This document shows, piece after piece, positions 25,863-48,051 of a DNA stretch of 64,000 nt. A program made the position numbers and the translations under genes. This DNA is from Sepiola atlantica. Taxonomy: Eukaryota; Mollusca; Cephalopoda; Sepiida; Sepiolidae. Under the pieces are notes generated by a model. The model saw only the letters and a list, made by a program, of their open reading frames with translations, had not been told where the DNA came from and searched no databases. Numbering within the stretch: position 1 is the stretch's first letter; the number at the start of each line of letters is the position of its first letter. The DNA lies in NCBI GenBank assembly GCA_963556195.1, contig OY744551.1, positions 13,514,096 through 13,578,095 of the forward strand. The letters run 5' to 3'.

Positions 25863-27640
25863 CTTCCCATGATCGGGATATAAATGCAGAAGTGGATCGC
25901 TTGCGAATTTGATATTCTCTACTATACCAGTTATTACCGGTACGTTTTTATTCTGTACACACGAAAAGCACATACGTAAATTAGATAGCAAAGTAATAAC
26001 TATCTTTAGATCTCTCTAAAATAATGATAATTCTATACAAGAAGATGACTAGTCCTGCCTCATATGGTTCAACCACAGCCACTATTTCTTCCAGTTTGAT
26101 TTCATTCGAAAATTCGTAAACTTTAACTACTTTTAAGAAATGCTAACTTTTATTTTTTAGAATAATGCAAGAAAAATGTCTACACAAATATGTCAAAGTT
26201 TATGAATTTTTGAATGCAATAACAATAGTGGCATTAGTAGTCTTGTAGATTAAATTAAATATGAGTCGAATCTTAAATAGAGTTATCCTTAAAGTCTATT
26301 GTTGTTCTACTTTGAAGAATATTCCAATGAATTCTCATATTTTATATATTTTAAATCTTCAAAATGTTAATGAAAATAATTATTCAATTGTGTAAAACAT
26401 TTTTTTTAAATCCTGTATTGAAATATTTTTTGTTTAAGTGTATTTTTATTTTATGAAACGACGTGAATCTATTTTAAGAAATTAATTTTGTGTTTTACAT
26501 ACTAATATATTCCAGTTATTTTATGGACCTAACCGCTAATTTCCCCTTGTTACCTCAGATAGAATCGACGGAAATTTCCTATGATGTCTATAGATTCCTT
26601 GAAAAATGTAAATCTTATTAAAACTTATTTGAGTGTTATAACTGTTAACATATCGCTTTCACACACACAAACATTAACTTTTATATACAGGCCGGCCAAG
26701 TAGTCACTGAGGGACTTTAAACTTTAATAGATGCTTTATCTTTTATAGTATCTTAATGGATTTTTAACATAACATGACGAAGATGAGGTATATTTATATT
26801 CAATAAAGAAACAACGTGAAAATCATGGCAATGTCAATTAGCCTTCACGTTCCTTAGACTTCATTAGCCATGACTTTTTTCTGTTGGACAATCTCAAAAT
26901 AAAAAGTTGATATCAACAAAACTGGTAACTCTACAGGAATTGAAGGAGAACATCAGGAATGAAGTCTTGTAATTAAATCGTAATCGAGTGATCCTGCAAT
27001 CAGTCCAGGATAATGTTTTTGAAAGGGTACACATTTGTGAAACTGAAAAATAGAACCACCTTAACGATGTTTTTTTATGAATACATCCGTTGACAGTTTT
27101 GTTCCTTTTTGCAAACCAATCTCTATTGTATTCGTCATATTATGTTAAAATTCCATTAAAGTATCATAAAACATAAAGAATTTATACTAGTTAAAACTCT
27201 CTCAGTGACTTCTATACACAACATATACAAATACATGCACATTGATTATAATTATAGAGTGGAAGATTATCTAAATGTAAAATAGATTCGTACTTCAAAT
27301 ATATTATTTTAATTGATGTTTCAAGCAGATTTTAACAATGGTTCATAAAATGGCGCAGCGAATAACCCCTTTTTATGGCTGTTTACTTAAAGTTGTTGGT
27401 ATAGTACTGGCTGCTTTATCCATTTCAATCTTAACCTAGCTTGTATCGCTATAGAGCTACTTAGTATGTACATGCGAGAGTTAGTAACTACGATAAATAT
27501 AGTTACATATCGTTTTTACAGGCAAAACAATTGTTTTAAGAAAAAACACTGTTTTGAGTTACTACCAAATACACTTTATATCAACTTTCTTTGAAGATTA
27601 AAAAAAAAATCAGTTAGTTTAAAAAACATATGTATAAATG
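25863..27640. other. AT-rich stretch without a gene
   Basis: The only structure noticed is scattered fragments related to the S-crystallin upstream region (for example CCTTAAAGTCTATTGTTGTT at 26,288, and TTCAAGCAG...AACAATGG near 27,320). No ORF or RNA gene is recognised. Confidence 0.5.
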
Positions 27641-27649
27641 TGTTTTTTT

Positions 27650-28170
27650 AACTTAGTCAACCCCGAACAAGACGTATTACCACTGTAGACATAAGGGTCT
27701 ACTAAGAATTAGAGTTAACGCATTGAGGGTTATCCCAAATTGGGGTCTGTACAGCGAGCTGTGTTTTCATATTAGTTTTACATTTCTGCATGTCAGTACA
27801 GTCGGGGAAACAGAGAGCAGGAAGGGAGTTCAGAAGGCTGTCAGTTAATGAGAATAGCTAGTAAAGTAGAAGGCTCTCCGGCATCTTGGGACGTCCACAG
27901 TTTAGTAACGGGATTTAGCTGATTGCTGGTTTGGTGGAGCGTATTTACGTCGGGGAGACACCAGAGCAGCAAGTTCATCAGACCTCATTCTTCTAAAGTA
28001 TTCGTAACACATGCACAAGAATGCAAAATAGCGACGATGGGGCAGGGGCTGTAGCTTAGTGGATAGTAATGGACCTATTAGATTAGAAACTCTATTTGGA
28101 CCTTGTCTAAGAGGGAGAGACAGGGGGATGGTGCACCAGCCCAAATATAAAAAATAATACACCATGCATG
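27650..28170 (-). pseudogene. LINE reverse-transcriptase C-terminal remnant, copy 2
   Basis: On the minus strand the frame reads PHRRYFAFLCMCYEYFRRMR, then SDELAALVSPRRKYAPP, then after a stop VDVPRCRRAFY. It is homologous along about 500 bp to 22,070-22,590, including the non-coding part after CACCAGCCCA. This is the better-preserved copy but is still interrupted. Confidence 0.7.
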
Positions 28171-29177
28171 CGCAGTTGGTGGCTGTGTAGAGATATAGGA
28201 TAATGTCAGGTGTGAGAAGATTTCACAGTAGAATGAGATTACCTTTTTGTAGCAGCCTTGACAATGTCTCATATGTATTTGCCCCAATCCATGTTACCTG
28301 CAGAGTTTGAACGTGTGGCTTTTATATTAGTGTGTGACCTTGATTCGTTTAAATTTATAAAACACGTATATAGTTAAAAAGGCATCTCGACTTCCGCAAT
28401 ATACGAACGCAGGTATTGACATCGTAAAAATGACTGCCTTAGTAAGGTGTATTCTACCTATCTATTAAGGGGTAACCAGTCACATTTCTCTAATTGCGTA
28501 TGGGCACACTCTTAAGACATCATAACTTTTTAATAGTATATTAATTGGTCTCTATAAATAGAGTGGGGGATGGTAATCCCACATAGATTGTTGCTTAAAG
28601 TCCATTGCTTTAAAATTTTTATGGAAATTGCTCCAGACAAGGCATGAAGCCACTTGATGGAAGGAGCTAAAAATACTACTTCATGGTCAAAAACTAGCCA
28701 ACGATAAGTGTTAGATTGATATATTTTGACGAAGAAATGAGTAATTCTCTTCACTTAGTCAGAAACATCGCTCATGGAATGTGAGGACTAAAGGACAAAA
28801 TAAAGGCAGCAAGCGTAACGAGGTCACTATTTTACTCTCCTAATTGTCGTTTAAAAGATATTTCAACGATGAAAACGCAGAGAATATTCCTTTTCTAACT
28901 GGGCAAAAACAAAAATAGACATTAATTTAAACTTTTAATCGATGATGCTTTCTTTGTGTGCGCCATTTAGTAATCGTTATTTAGTGTCTCCGTTATTATT
29001 TAGAGAAAGAGTAACGCTCTCTTTCTAGCTAATGTTATATTGTGTTCGCATACACCGTAAACAAGTACGTAAATTAGATAGCAAAACTATGGTAACTTTA
29101 GTTTTATATCATCCATACAGAAAATAAAAGTAACCGGATTTATATTAAGTTAAGAAGTGTTTTTTAAATTTCATGAA

Positions 29178-29178
29178 T

Positions 29179-29238
<60 letters not shown>
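29178..29238. repeat. (TA)n microsatellite
   Basis: About 60 bases of TA within the foldback element. Confidence 0.95.
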
Positions 29239-29241
<3 letters not shown>

Positions 29242-29344
29242 GAACTGTTGAATGAAATCAAAATGAAACAAATAGTGAGAGTTGCTGGATGAAACGGGTA
29301 ATTGTTAGTCGAGTTATTTTACTTATTGTGACTTATTAAAAATG

Positions 29345-29672
29345 ATTCCCTCAGTCTCCTTTTGTCGATCTCGGGAATCTTTCTGTCGAACTCACAAATC
29401 TATACGAAATTTCAAAGGAAACCCTTTATATAATCTACAGGTGTTTCTTGCTCTTGTTCCGTAAGCCATGACGGGGTTAAAGTCTTAAGAAATTCGTAAT
29501 TGTATTCTTAGTATCACCCATACTGAGGATTGAACCTTCAACTTCCAGAAGATTGTCACTTAGAACTGATTATTACTTAGCACTTTTTCCAGTACGCCGA
29601 GTTCGACAAGATAGGCCTGAAGAGATCGGGGGTTGCATCGGACGAAACGCCTCTTATTTTGTTCATTCTCTG
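29345..29672 (-). mobile_element. tRNA-headed SINE-like element, copy 2
   Basis: Minus-strand sequence aligns with 9,270-9,600: CGTTTCGTCCGATGCAACC, then GAAGGTTCAATCCTCAGT (B box), GACTTTAACCCCGTCATGG and CGACAGAAAGATTCCC. The opposite orientation and conserved order indicate a dispersed family rather than part of the gene duplication. Confidence 0.65.
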
Positions 29673-30169
29673 AGCGATGTTTCTGAAACAGGGGGAAGAA
29701 TTGCTGTTTTCAGGGTCAGACTATATTCATCTAACACTTATCGTTGGCTAGTTTTTGACGTTGAAGTAGTATTTAGCTCGTAACATCACGTGGCTTCATG
29801 CGTTGTCTAGGGCGATTTCCATAAAATATAAAAATAGCATCCAAAATAAGAACAGTGGTCCAAATAATTAAAATAATAACAACCTTCATCTGAAAAAAAT
29901 CAGAAACAAATATTTTTCGTTATGCAAGAAGAGTTTTTGTAAATACACAAATATTACACTTCATGAATTTACGAATGAAATCAAAGTGAAAAATAGTAAT
30001 AGTGTGTGTGAACCAACGAGTCATGAGTGGTTTACTTATTATACTAAATGTAACTTAATTGACGTTCTCTCTTACGTTGTCCTGCACCAATGGCTACGTC
30101 TATCAAAATATGAATTTATAAACTTTTTCCTAAGACATGTTTCCTAAATACTTTAAAAGAGTTGTCCTT

Positions 30170-30581
30170 AAAGTCCATCTCTGTTTAATCGTTAGTGGAA
30201 GTAGATTTCAACAATGGCGTAGGAAATAAACTTTCATCAAATGAGAAATGAAAAAACATGGCCGAACGTTTAATTCTTTAATCGACCGTTGCTTTCTTAT
30301 TGGGTCTCCATTAAAAAAAGAATCGTTTCAGAAACAAAGAGATGAAGGTCACTATTATATTCAAATAAGATTGGCTTTAGATGCCAACATTCACTTTTAC
30401 AATCATTCTATGTGAATATATAATTGCAACTGAGTTTCAGTAAATGGCAGCTTTGTCCCATTTCAGTCCATTCGACGACAATAACTTTGTTGTCAACCCG
30501 TAGACATTTTTCTCACCGTCTTTCAACATTCTACTTGATTATTTATAATTGAGTACGAGATTTTAATTGGAGAAACACGGG
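30170..30581 (+). promoter_or_regulatory. Conserved upstream block of S-crystallin gene B
   Basis: About 400 bp align with 62,830-63,236 upstream of gene C. Conserved pieces include TTAATCGACC, AATCGTTTCAGAAACAA, GAGATGAAGGT, TTCACTTTTACAATCATTCT, GCTTTGTCC and TTTTAATTGG just before the TATA box. A TGAGTAC / TGACGTG AP-1-like position lies about 30 bp upstream of the TATA box in B and C respectively. Conservation here exceeds that of most intron DNA, which is why I read it as promoter and enhancer sequence. Confidence 0.7.
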
Positions 30582-30588
30582 TATAAAT
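30582..30588 (+). promoter_or_regulatory. TATA box of gene B
   Basis: TATAAAT lies 98 bp before the ATG. The 5' leader that follows (CTGTTCGGCCACAGATCAGCC) is nearly identical in gene C, so transcription probably begins near 30,610-30,620. Confidence 0.85.
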
Positions 30589-30679
30589 TCATGTGTGTTT
30601 GACTGTTCGGCCACAGATCAGCCATTCTTGTGTTTGCATTCACTTTTAGTTTAGCTGAAAAGTCAAGAACCACTCCACC

Positions 30680-40311
<9,632 letters not shown>

Positions 40312-40416
40312 AAAAAGAGATCGTTTTCATGGTTAAATTCCTCGTTGTGTCCCTTGGAATCGTTTTAAGAAAACTGGGAAAACTTTTAGAATTCTTTTAG
40401 TCCTGTAAAAATATTT

Positions 40417-40422
40417 AATAAA
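40417..40422 (+). promoter_or_regulatory. Polyadenylation signal of gene B
   Basis: AATAAA lies 106 bp after the stop, followed by AGAAATGTTGCC, matching the gene A 3' UTR in spacing and context. Confidence 0.8.
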
Positions 40423-41414
40423 AGAAATGTTGCCTTTATAATTAACGTCTTTATAATTCGTTATTTCTTCTTTCCTTTTTAAAAATTTGGTTCTAGCTGC
40501 AACACATGTTTCGGCAAGGTTTCTTGTGTTTTCCTGAATTTTAAACGCCAAAAAGAGTCTATCAAGCATGTGTATACAGTGGAATAATGTATGTATGCCA
40601 ATGAAGATATGTCTTATATGATGAGAAAAGATATGAGAATAACATGAATGATTTGAAAGTTGAGTCAGGATTAGATCTGATGACTTCAGGGGAAGATAAA
40701 GTTAAACACTATGCAGAGACAATCAAATTGGTATGTTTCAACACATTGACAGTATTGGCGGGACTGATTGCGTTAGTAGAGGTCAAAAAGCTAGTTTGCA
40801 AAGGAAGGCTTTAGTAAAAGCGGAGAAAGTTATAAAAGTTGCATTTGAGAGAAGAAAAATCAAAAAAGACAAGTCCAGATATAGGTTAATTTGAGAAGGC
40901 AATTTCTAAAAGCCGTTAAACCATCCTAGCGTGTTAATTTAGACGGTAAACCGAATAGGATGTTTAAAAGTTGATTGTTGGAATACAGTAGTTAAGAGTT
41001 TTAAAATATCCAAGATAAATAATGTTTACGTATATAGAACATACTTTTTGTTCTATTATCGAAGTGTCTGTGAAATGAATATCTAATTAATTGTTAGCGT
41101 ACTGTACAATGCATTTCAAAGATTAGCATAAAGAATCAAATATTGGTTGATGTTTTTAGAAATGTATTTTTGAATATATAAATACATTAATACATGCTAC
41201 TAAAAATGAGTTGTTCGCTTGTTATCTTGCTAGTCACCGTGCACAGTGTATGGCGTCACAAATTATGTGATGACGTAAAAAATTGAACTATAAGATTTAA
41301 AGCGGAACGAGGGTAATTAAGAGGAAATGGGAGATATAGAAAGAGAGGAAGAATGAGAGAGAGAGTGTGGAAAAGGGAATAAAAATCAAGGAAGAGGGAA
41401 AATGAGCGTTTCAT

Positions 41415-41640
41415 GAAAGTAGGGGTAAGTGGGTAAGTGGATAACGACACGGACTTACGACCTGGGTGTTCCAAGTTCAAATCCTGTTAGTTCCACAGTA
41501 CCACTTTCACTTAGGAATGTTTGCAACCTTCACGGTGTGCTTGCCGTCAATACCCGATGTCTTTTCTTGTATCGGTGAAATCAATGCCAACACTAGAATC
41601 ATCTGATTCACACGAAATTAATGAATGAAAGAAAGTAGGA
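41415..41640 (+). mobile_element. tRNA-derived SINE candidate
   Basis: GGGTAAGTGGATAACGACAC resembles a tRNA D-arm with an A box, and CAAGTTCAAATCCTGTTAG, about 40 bp on, resembles a T-arm with a B box. A non-tRNA tail follows. It is absent from the aligned position in the gene A flank. I cannot name the family. Confidence 0.5.
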
Positions 41641-41795
41641 TCCTTGTTTTCTTCGGCTGATAGATGCTATTCTTTCACAACATATCCTGTTTCCTTCAAC
41701 CTCAGATCGATCATTATAGAATATCGAACACATATACTACTTTTTAATTTAACTCACAATACGTTTGTTCAATATTAAGGAAGGTGAGTAAGCTA

Positions 41796-41798
<3 letters not shown>

Positions 41799-41854
<56 letters not shown>
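41799..41854. repeat. (TA)n microsatellite
   Basis: About 55 bases of TA directly after GAGTAAGCTAG. Confidence 0.95.
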
Positions 41855-41858
<4 letters not shown>

Positions 41859-43317
41859 CGGTTAAGATATGGGACTTAACGACAGAAAATGTTATGGTCA
41901 AGAAATCATTTTTTTCCTGGAGAATTATAATACAAATCAGTCCTACAGTTGCTTTGTTTGTTCAGTTCTAAGTTGTATACTCTCCCAGGCTTTACCTTCT
42001 CTCTGGGAAAGGTGTTAGTTTATTGCTAATCGGCTAAGACGACTCCATCGGGGAACACTGACGGGACTTTTCGGGCATTTTTCGTAAGCCAGAGTGCAGT
42101 TATCCTTATTCCTTGCTTCTGAAAACCACACACAACCTTGTTTCTAACTTTCAGGGTAATGAGATAAACAATATATTTATTATTCGTTAAGTAAATGTTA
42201 TAAGAGTCGAAGAAGTCTGGAATGTTAAAACAGCAGTTGACGTAAATTGACATGACTCGAAATATTAGACTCTTTTGTCCGTTTTGTTTCTTGCAGATCA
42301 TAAATCGAATCGGTGATATAACATATTTGGACACTCACGCATTCTAAAAGCCATTTCGGCATGTCGTTTCTATCTGTGTTTGTGTTTCTTTAGAAACCGG
42401 GTGTCATTTTTGTTAGTTGGTCTCCTCCTTTCCTACAGTTGATTGATGGTGAATCTTCCGGCTAACCAAGTTGCATCAGTGTATTATTAGAGCTACAATA
42501 TATCCTGTCAATCTCAACTTCTGTGCAACAATTAAAGTCTTCCCGCATCATTGCGTAATTTAACGCACAGTACACATGCCCCATATTCGATTAGAGTACT
42601 TATCTAATAGATGTATTAGATATTACATATAGTCGTGGTTTAGATATGAGACATAGCAATAGAACATGTTATAGACAAAAAAATTAAAAAGACCAACACA
42701 AACTGTGAATACAATTCGTGAGAACAAAAGTCGAGATAAAAAAGGAAGTAACGTCATGAAAACGAGACAATTACGGTTTAAATGTATCTTTAAGTCTTGA
42801 AAGAAGCATTATTATGTGCTCACGCGTAATGTATCTAAAAACTTCACGCTTAATGGTCTCTCTCTTTCTATCTATGCACCGATCACAAACCAGATACAGT
42901 TAAAATATAGATGAGACTTTTGAATTAATTATTATTCTTTTCCATATGATAATTGTTTGAAGTGTTTTGTTAGGCTTTAAAAGAAAAAAAGTGTCTGGTG
43001 ACTTTGACATTCAGTTTCGTGAAGTCTATCAATGTTGACAACGACAATACGTGCGCAGAAAAAAATCTACCGCTGTGATGGGAGAAGAAGATGAGACAGA
43101 TTAGTGATTTGTTAATCGCCGTAGTTTCACAACATTAAATTTAATAGTACAATTAAATACAAAATAATTACGCCACACACCCGGTATATTTGAGCTTGAT
43201 TTAATAATTTATATTGATGTTAGTTTCACTGGTAGGTTATAATCAATAAATATTAATTATTTTAACTTTTAGTTCTAGCAATAGCAAATTAAGTGTTCAA
43301 CCAAAACGAATTTTCCC

Positions 43318-43520
43318 GATTCCGATACCGATGTCGATACCGATGTCGATACCGATGTCGATACCGATTCCGATACCGATGTCGATACTGATTCCGATTC
43401 CGATACCGATTCCGATACCGATGTCGATACCGATTCCGATACCGATTCCGATACCGATTCCGATACCGATGTCGATACCGATTCCGATACCGATTCCGAT
43501 ACCGATACCGATGTCGATAC
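43318..43520. repeat. Hexanucleotide array of CGATAC / CGATTC / CGATGT units
   Basis: About 33 six-base units alternate among three variants in irregular blocks. All frames are open on both strands, encoding (SESVST)n, (RYRNRH)n or (PIPMSI)n. It is not treated as coding because it lacks a start, a domain or unique flanks. It is GC-richer than its surroundings and contains many CpG sites. Confidence 0.9.
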
Positions 43521-43969
43521 CTCAAAAAGTTCCGATTCTTTCGATGCTTGATTCTCATTCCGATAAATCGTCCCAGCACTGATTAAGACACTAGTTTCAT
43601 CCCTCAATATATTAATGTAAAAAAATAGTTAATATTTAAATAAAATTTGTTTATTTGTGTATATATCAATTTTATATTATTTTAACTTTAATTCGATTTA
43701 TGATCGACCAAAGAGACAAATCAACAATTTCTACGTTTTCAGTTCTCAGAAAATTGAAAGATGTTAAGTGATTATATATTTAAAAATATCAAGTAACACT
43801 CCTCTAATACAAGTCAAACGTATGTATAGGTTGCCGAGTTTTACATAAAGATACCAACTTTCGAAGAGATGTACTTGAAGAAAGTGGGTGGTGACATCGG
43901 CCAAAACGTTGTGAGAATAACACCCAATATGAGAATAGTAGTTCTAAAAATACAAGTAATACATTACAG

Positions 43970-44535
43970 TATCGATCAAAAAAATTAATAGTTTGAATCA
44001 TTATGATACAAGACAGCAAATAGATTGCAGTACAATAGTAACAAACCTAATTAGTCATTCCTCTTGATTTTAACAATTATGCAACAATACACGAACTAGA
44101 TTGCAGTACAATACTAATACACCTAATTGGTTGTTCCTCTTGATTTTAACCATACTGCTACAAGACACTAAATAGATTGCAGTACAATAGTAACACATCT
44201 AATTGGTCATTTCTATTCATTTTAACAATTATGCCACATTACAAGAACTAAGTTGCAGTACAATACGAATAAACCTAAATGGTCAGTCCTCTATATTTTA
44301 ACTATTATGCCACAAGACACTAAATAGATTGAAGTGCAATACGAATAAACATAATCGGTCATTCTTCTTAGTTTGAACTATTATACCACAAAGCACGAAC
44401 TATATTGCAGGACAATATTAATACACCCAATTGCTTATTCCTCTTCATTTTAACCATTATGCTACAATACACTAAATATATTGCAATGCAATAGTAATAA
44501 CCATGTTTGGCAATTCCTCTTGATTTTAATCATAC
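43970..44535. repeat. 76-bp tandem repeat, about 7 copies
   Basis: AGATTGCAGTACAATA recurs at 44,022, 44,098, 44,174, 44,250, 44,326, 44,402 and 44,478, exactly every 76 bp. Odd and even copies alternate (ACACTAAATAG against ACACGAACTAG), which indicates growth as 152-bp dimers. Copy A of the flank holds little more than one unit (15,240-15,360). Confidence 0.93.
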
Positions 44536-44589
44536 AAGCCGCGCATGCGTAGTCCTCCTCTGTATGTGACAAGTGTAAAATGCATTACA

Positions 44590-45160
44590 TTTGGGCAATT
44601 TGGGGCATTTTGACCCCCTTTTGACCCCCTGGGGGCGCGAACCAGAATTTTTCTGATGTCAAGGATGCCTGTTTTATATCCAGAACAATTGCCTCTACAA
44701 TTTGGCCAAGTTTCAGAAAAATTGAATGCATGGATCAAACGTTATCAGAGGAAAGGGTAAATTTTTGCCATTTATGGGGGCTTTTGACCCCCTGGGGGCG
44801 CGAACCAGATTTTTTCCAAGGTCAGCGATACTTATTTTCTATTAGGAACAATTGCCTGCACATTTTGGTCAAGTTTCAGAGAAACTGAATGGATGGATGA
44901 AAAGTTATGGGGTAGAAAATGTCATTTTTAGCCATTTCGGGGCCTTTTGATCCCCTAGGGGAATAACCAGATTTTTTTTCAAAAATCGGAGAATGTCACA
45001 TTCTAACCTGACCAAAGTTACAACTTCATGCACAATTTCAGAGAAATCCAATGGATGTTTGCGGAGAAAAATCCGGACGGACACACACACGGACACACGG
45101 ACACACAAACGGACGGAAATGCCTCAAAACATAGGTCTCCCACTTTTTTAAATCGGGGGA
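44590..45160. repeat. 163-bp tandem repeat, about 3 copies, with a GGAC-rich end
   Basis: TTTTGACCCCCTGGGGG and GCGCGAACCAG recur at 44,619, 44,782 and 44,945. Each unit continues with ACAATTGCCT, AAGTTTCAGA and GAATGNATGGAT. The last unit passes into GGACGGACACACAC and CGGACGGAAATGCC. The CCCCCTGGGGG core is a palindrome. The family is unknown to me. Confidence 0.85.
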
Positions 45161-45897
45161 CCAATTAAAAGATTAGAGTAACTGAATTCAATTCTTGAAT
45201 GAACTTACATTTATTTGGGATGCTGTAATATCCTAAATTTTATATTTATATAATAAGTAAGTTAAAGAAAATAAGCCTGGAAATGTAGCGATACAACAAA
45301 ACTTTTATTTCACATTTTTACATATTAAATTATCACCATCGAGAATGTTTGGTTCAAGTTAAAACCTTAACCAAGTAAATTGTATTATTTATGAGTTTTG
45401 TTATGTTAATATATTTAACTTATCTAACCGAGGTAATAAAGATGTAGTCATAATTTACCATAAAAAATGTCATGCAATTAACAATATATATATGGCAATT
45501 TGTGGATTGAACAAACAAACGAAATAGTTTTATTCATGAACAAATTGAAAGAAAATGCACACACAAAATTGCTCAATAAAAACACACTCATAAAAATAGA
45601 AAAAATACTGATTTATACAAAATGGTTTAAAGTATACAAAATTAAAACGAAATTACACACGCGCGCACACAAACAAAATCGTTAAAAGAAATAAAAATAG
45701 AAATATAATGTTACATGACAACAATTAGAAGAGAAAGCGAAACATGAACAAACTGAACGCAGACATTTTTGTTTTTACAATTGTAAATAAAAATGTTTTA
45801 GTTTTTCTTAATGCCTGTTGAGTTTAATTGCTTGCTGGACAGTTGCGGAGGAGTTACGGAATGTATTACTGAATAGTTTAGCATAGATAAGAAAAGA

Positions 45898-45899
<2 letters not shown>

Positions 45900-45952
<53 letters not shown>

Positions 45953-45976
45953 CACTAAACGCTTACTAGATGTATT

Positions 45977-46047
<71 letters not shown>

Positions 46048-46079
46048 AACAATACATTTAGTTAGTGTTTAGTGATTAT
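45900..46079. mobile_element. (TA)n-centred MITE with 32-bp inverted arms, plus adjoining (TA)n
   Basis: AATCACTAAACGCTTACTAG and TGTATTGTTTA (45,949-45,981) match the reverse complement of 46,046-46,079. The whole spacer is TA repeat. A second TA array (45,900-45,949) abuts the left end. Confidence 0.75.
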
Positions 46080-47028
46080 TTTATAAGGATTTAATTGAAT
46101 AGACGATTACTGATTTTAGGCGGGAGTGCATAGATAGGTGCGCGAAAGTGTGTGCCATGGCCGTCCAAGCGGTAATAGGTGATCGTCGGGCCATGAATAC
46201 TGAAGAATCAATCGCCAAAATGGAAATATGCTAAACACGACATTAGCGTTACACATGCGAAATGCCATCGAATGGACGGATGTCGTGTCGTGATAAGACG
46301 CATGGCTTGTTAGATAAAGTCGACGTGGACTAAAAGTGATGTTGTCTTACAGCTGTAAATGTCCTGCTCCAACCTTTGCGATCAAACAATAATTCGAGGA
46401 AACAAAGACGGTAGGATCTATTTATGTTGGGAGGAGTGGGCTACTTAATTGTTGACGAAGAACTGCAACCTAGAAAGTATCTAGGATGTTTCTATAAAGA
46501 AGATGGGAGGATGTAAAATAGTAATAATAGTTAGTTGGTATTCATCTTGTGGCTTAGATTCGAAGGGAGAGATTGAACGTACACGGGTTTAGGGTCATCA
46601 GGGCAACGTCTGCATTTAATGTCATCTCGATTCTGCTGTGTAATCAAAATGGACGTGACGTCACATGAGGAGAAGAGAGTGAGAGAGAGCGGGTTACAGG
46701 GATAGACAGTGTGTTGGAAGTTTGTTAAGCAAATAGAGAATGTGTTAATGTCAACGATACATTAGATTCGATACCCACACCACTAGCGGAAAAGAATGCA
46801 ATTACAACATACCAATAAAAAGTGTTTAATTGTTATTTTATTTCTGTAGCTGTGTTTAACTTTTATTTTAGCGAAAATTCACACCGGGAAACTATAGTGG
46901 AATGACTGACTTACTCAAAGCAGATTACTAGGTTCAATGTATTTATGTCTATGTATTTTATTTAGTTGTGATTTGTGAGACATTGTACCTCATCTAAGGA
47001 TATGCTATACGAAATACATATATCTATT

Positions 47029-47033
<5 letters not shown>

Positions 47034-47121
<88 letters not shown>
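47034..47121. repeat. (TA)n-(TG)n compound microsatellite
   Basis: About 66 bases of TA pass into TG. Confidence 0.95.
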
Positions 47122-47123
<2 letters not shown>

Positions 47124-47667
47124 TTGTTTATGTCTGCCTAAACCTATTTCAAGCATTGGCGTTGCAAAATAAAAGTACACCAGGAATGTCTGTATATAAA
47201 TATTATTTAAGGGTAGGCATTACTCTATAATCGACTGCAACCCTGACCAAGAAAGAGGACCTATTCTACATCATTGCGAAGAATCAGTCGCTGCGCGCTT
47301 TATATAAGAACGAAATATTACAAATGCGTTCTTTATGGACAAGCTCATATATTTTGATTGTTTGGACTGATAAGAGACACATAACGGAGGTTTGGACGGC
47401 CGCAGTTTCCGAAATAGTACGTTCAGAGAACAGTCTATAATCTAGGCAGTTCTATCCATTTCACTCAGCCCAACGTAATCCGTGAATGTGGTTGGTGAAA
47501 GTTATTATGGCAAGATTCTAATTTTAAAAGAACTTCCCACTGGATGTTAAGAAATCAAAAGATATGTTTTTTGTCTATTAATAAGTTCGTGTACAAGTTT
47601 CAAAAATAAAATGATCAAATACCATTTTGATATTCGCCGAGGGAAATATAAGAAAGAATATATTTTC

Positions 47668-48049
47668 TGAAAATAAAATTTGAAATAATATTATCTTTTA
47701 ACATCATACTTATACTATAGTGTCTGAAAAGATGTAAATGATATTATCTTTTAACATCATACTATAATATAGTGTCTGAAGAGAACATTTGAAATGATAT
47801 AATCTTTTAATATCATGTGTATACTATAATGTCTGAAAAGAACATTTGAAATAATATTATCTTTTAACATTATACGTATAATATAGTGTCTGAAATGAAC
47901 GTTTGAAATAATATTATCTTTTAACATCATATGTATACTATAGTGTCTGAAACAAACGTTTGAAATAATATCATCTTTTAACATCATACGTATAATATAG
48001 TGTCTGAAAAACACATTTGAAATAATATTATCTTTTAACATCATACGAA
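47668..48049. repeat. 57-bp minisatellite, about 6.5 copies
   Basis: ATCTTTTAACATCAT recurs at 47,692, 47,746, 47,802, 47,859, 47,916, 47,973 and 48,030. Spacing is exactly 57 in the last four intervals and 54-56 in the first two, so the left edge is older. It runs directly into an ATT array. Confidence 0.92.
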
Positions 48050-48051
48050 TA

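Larger units (their letters stand above)
28607..29838. mobile_element. Foldback element of about 1.2 kb with arms of about 180 bp
   Basis: The left arm (28,607-28,788) contains GGCATGAAGCCAC, AAAAACTAGCCAACGATAAG and CAGAAACATCGCTCA. The right arm (29,660-29,838) is its reverse complement with moderate divergence. The interior holds a (TA)n array and a minus-strand SINE. No transposase is seen. Confidence 0.75.

Noticed and set aside
43275..43607. Ser/Val/Glu repeat ORF (SVSESVST)
   Set aside because: Every frame is open across the CGATNN hexamer array, and no frame has a supporting domain.
47757..48044. 95-codon ORF with HYIIRMMLKDNIISN repeats
   Set aside because: It comes from the 57-bp minisatellite, whose length is a multiple of three.
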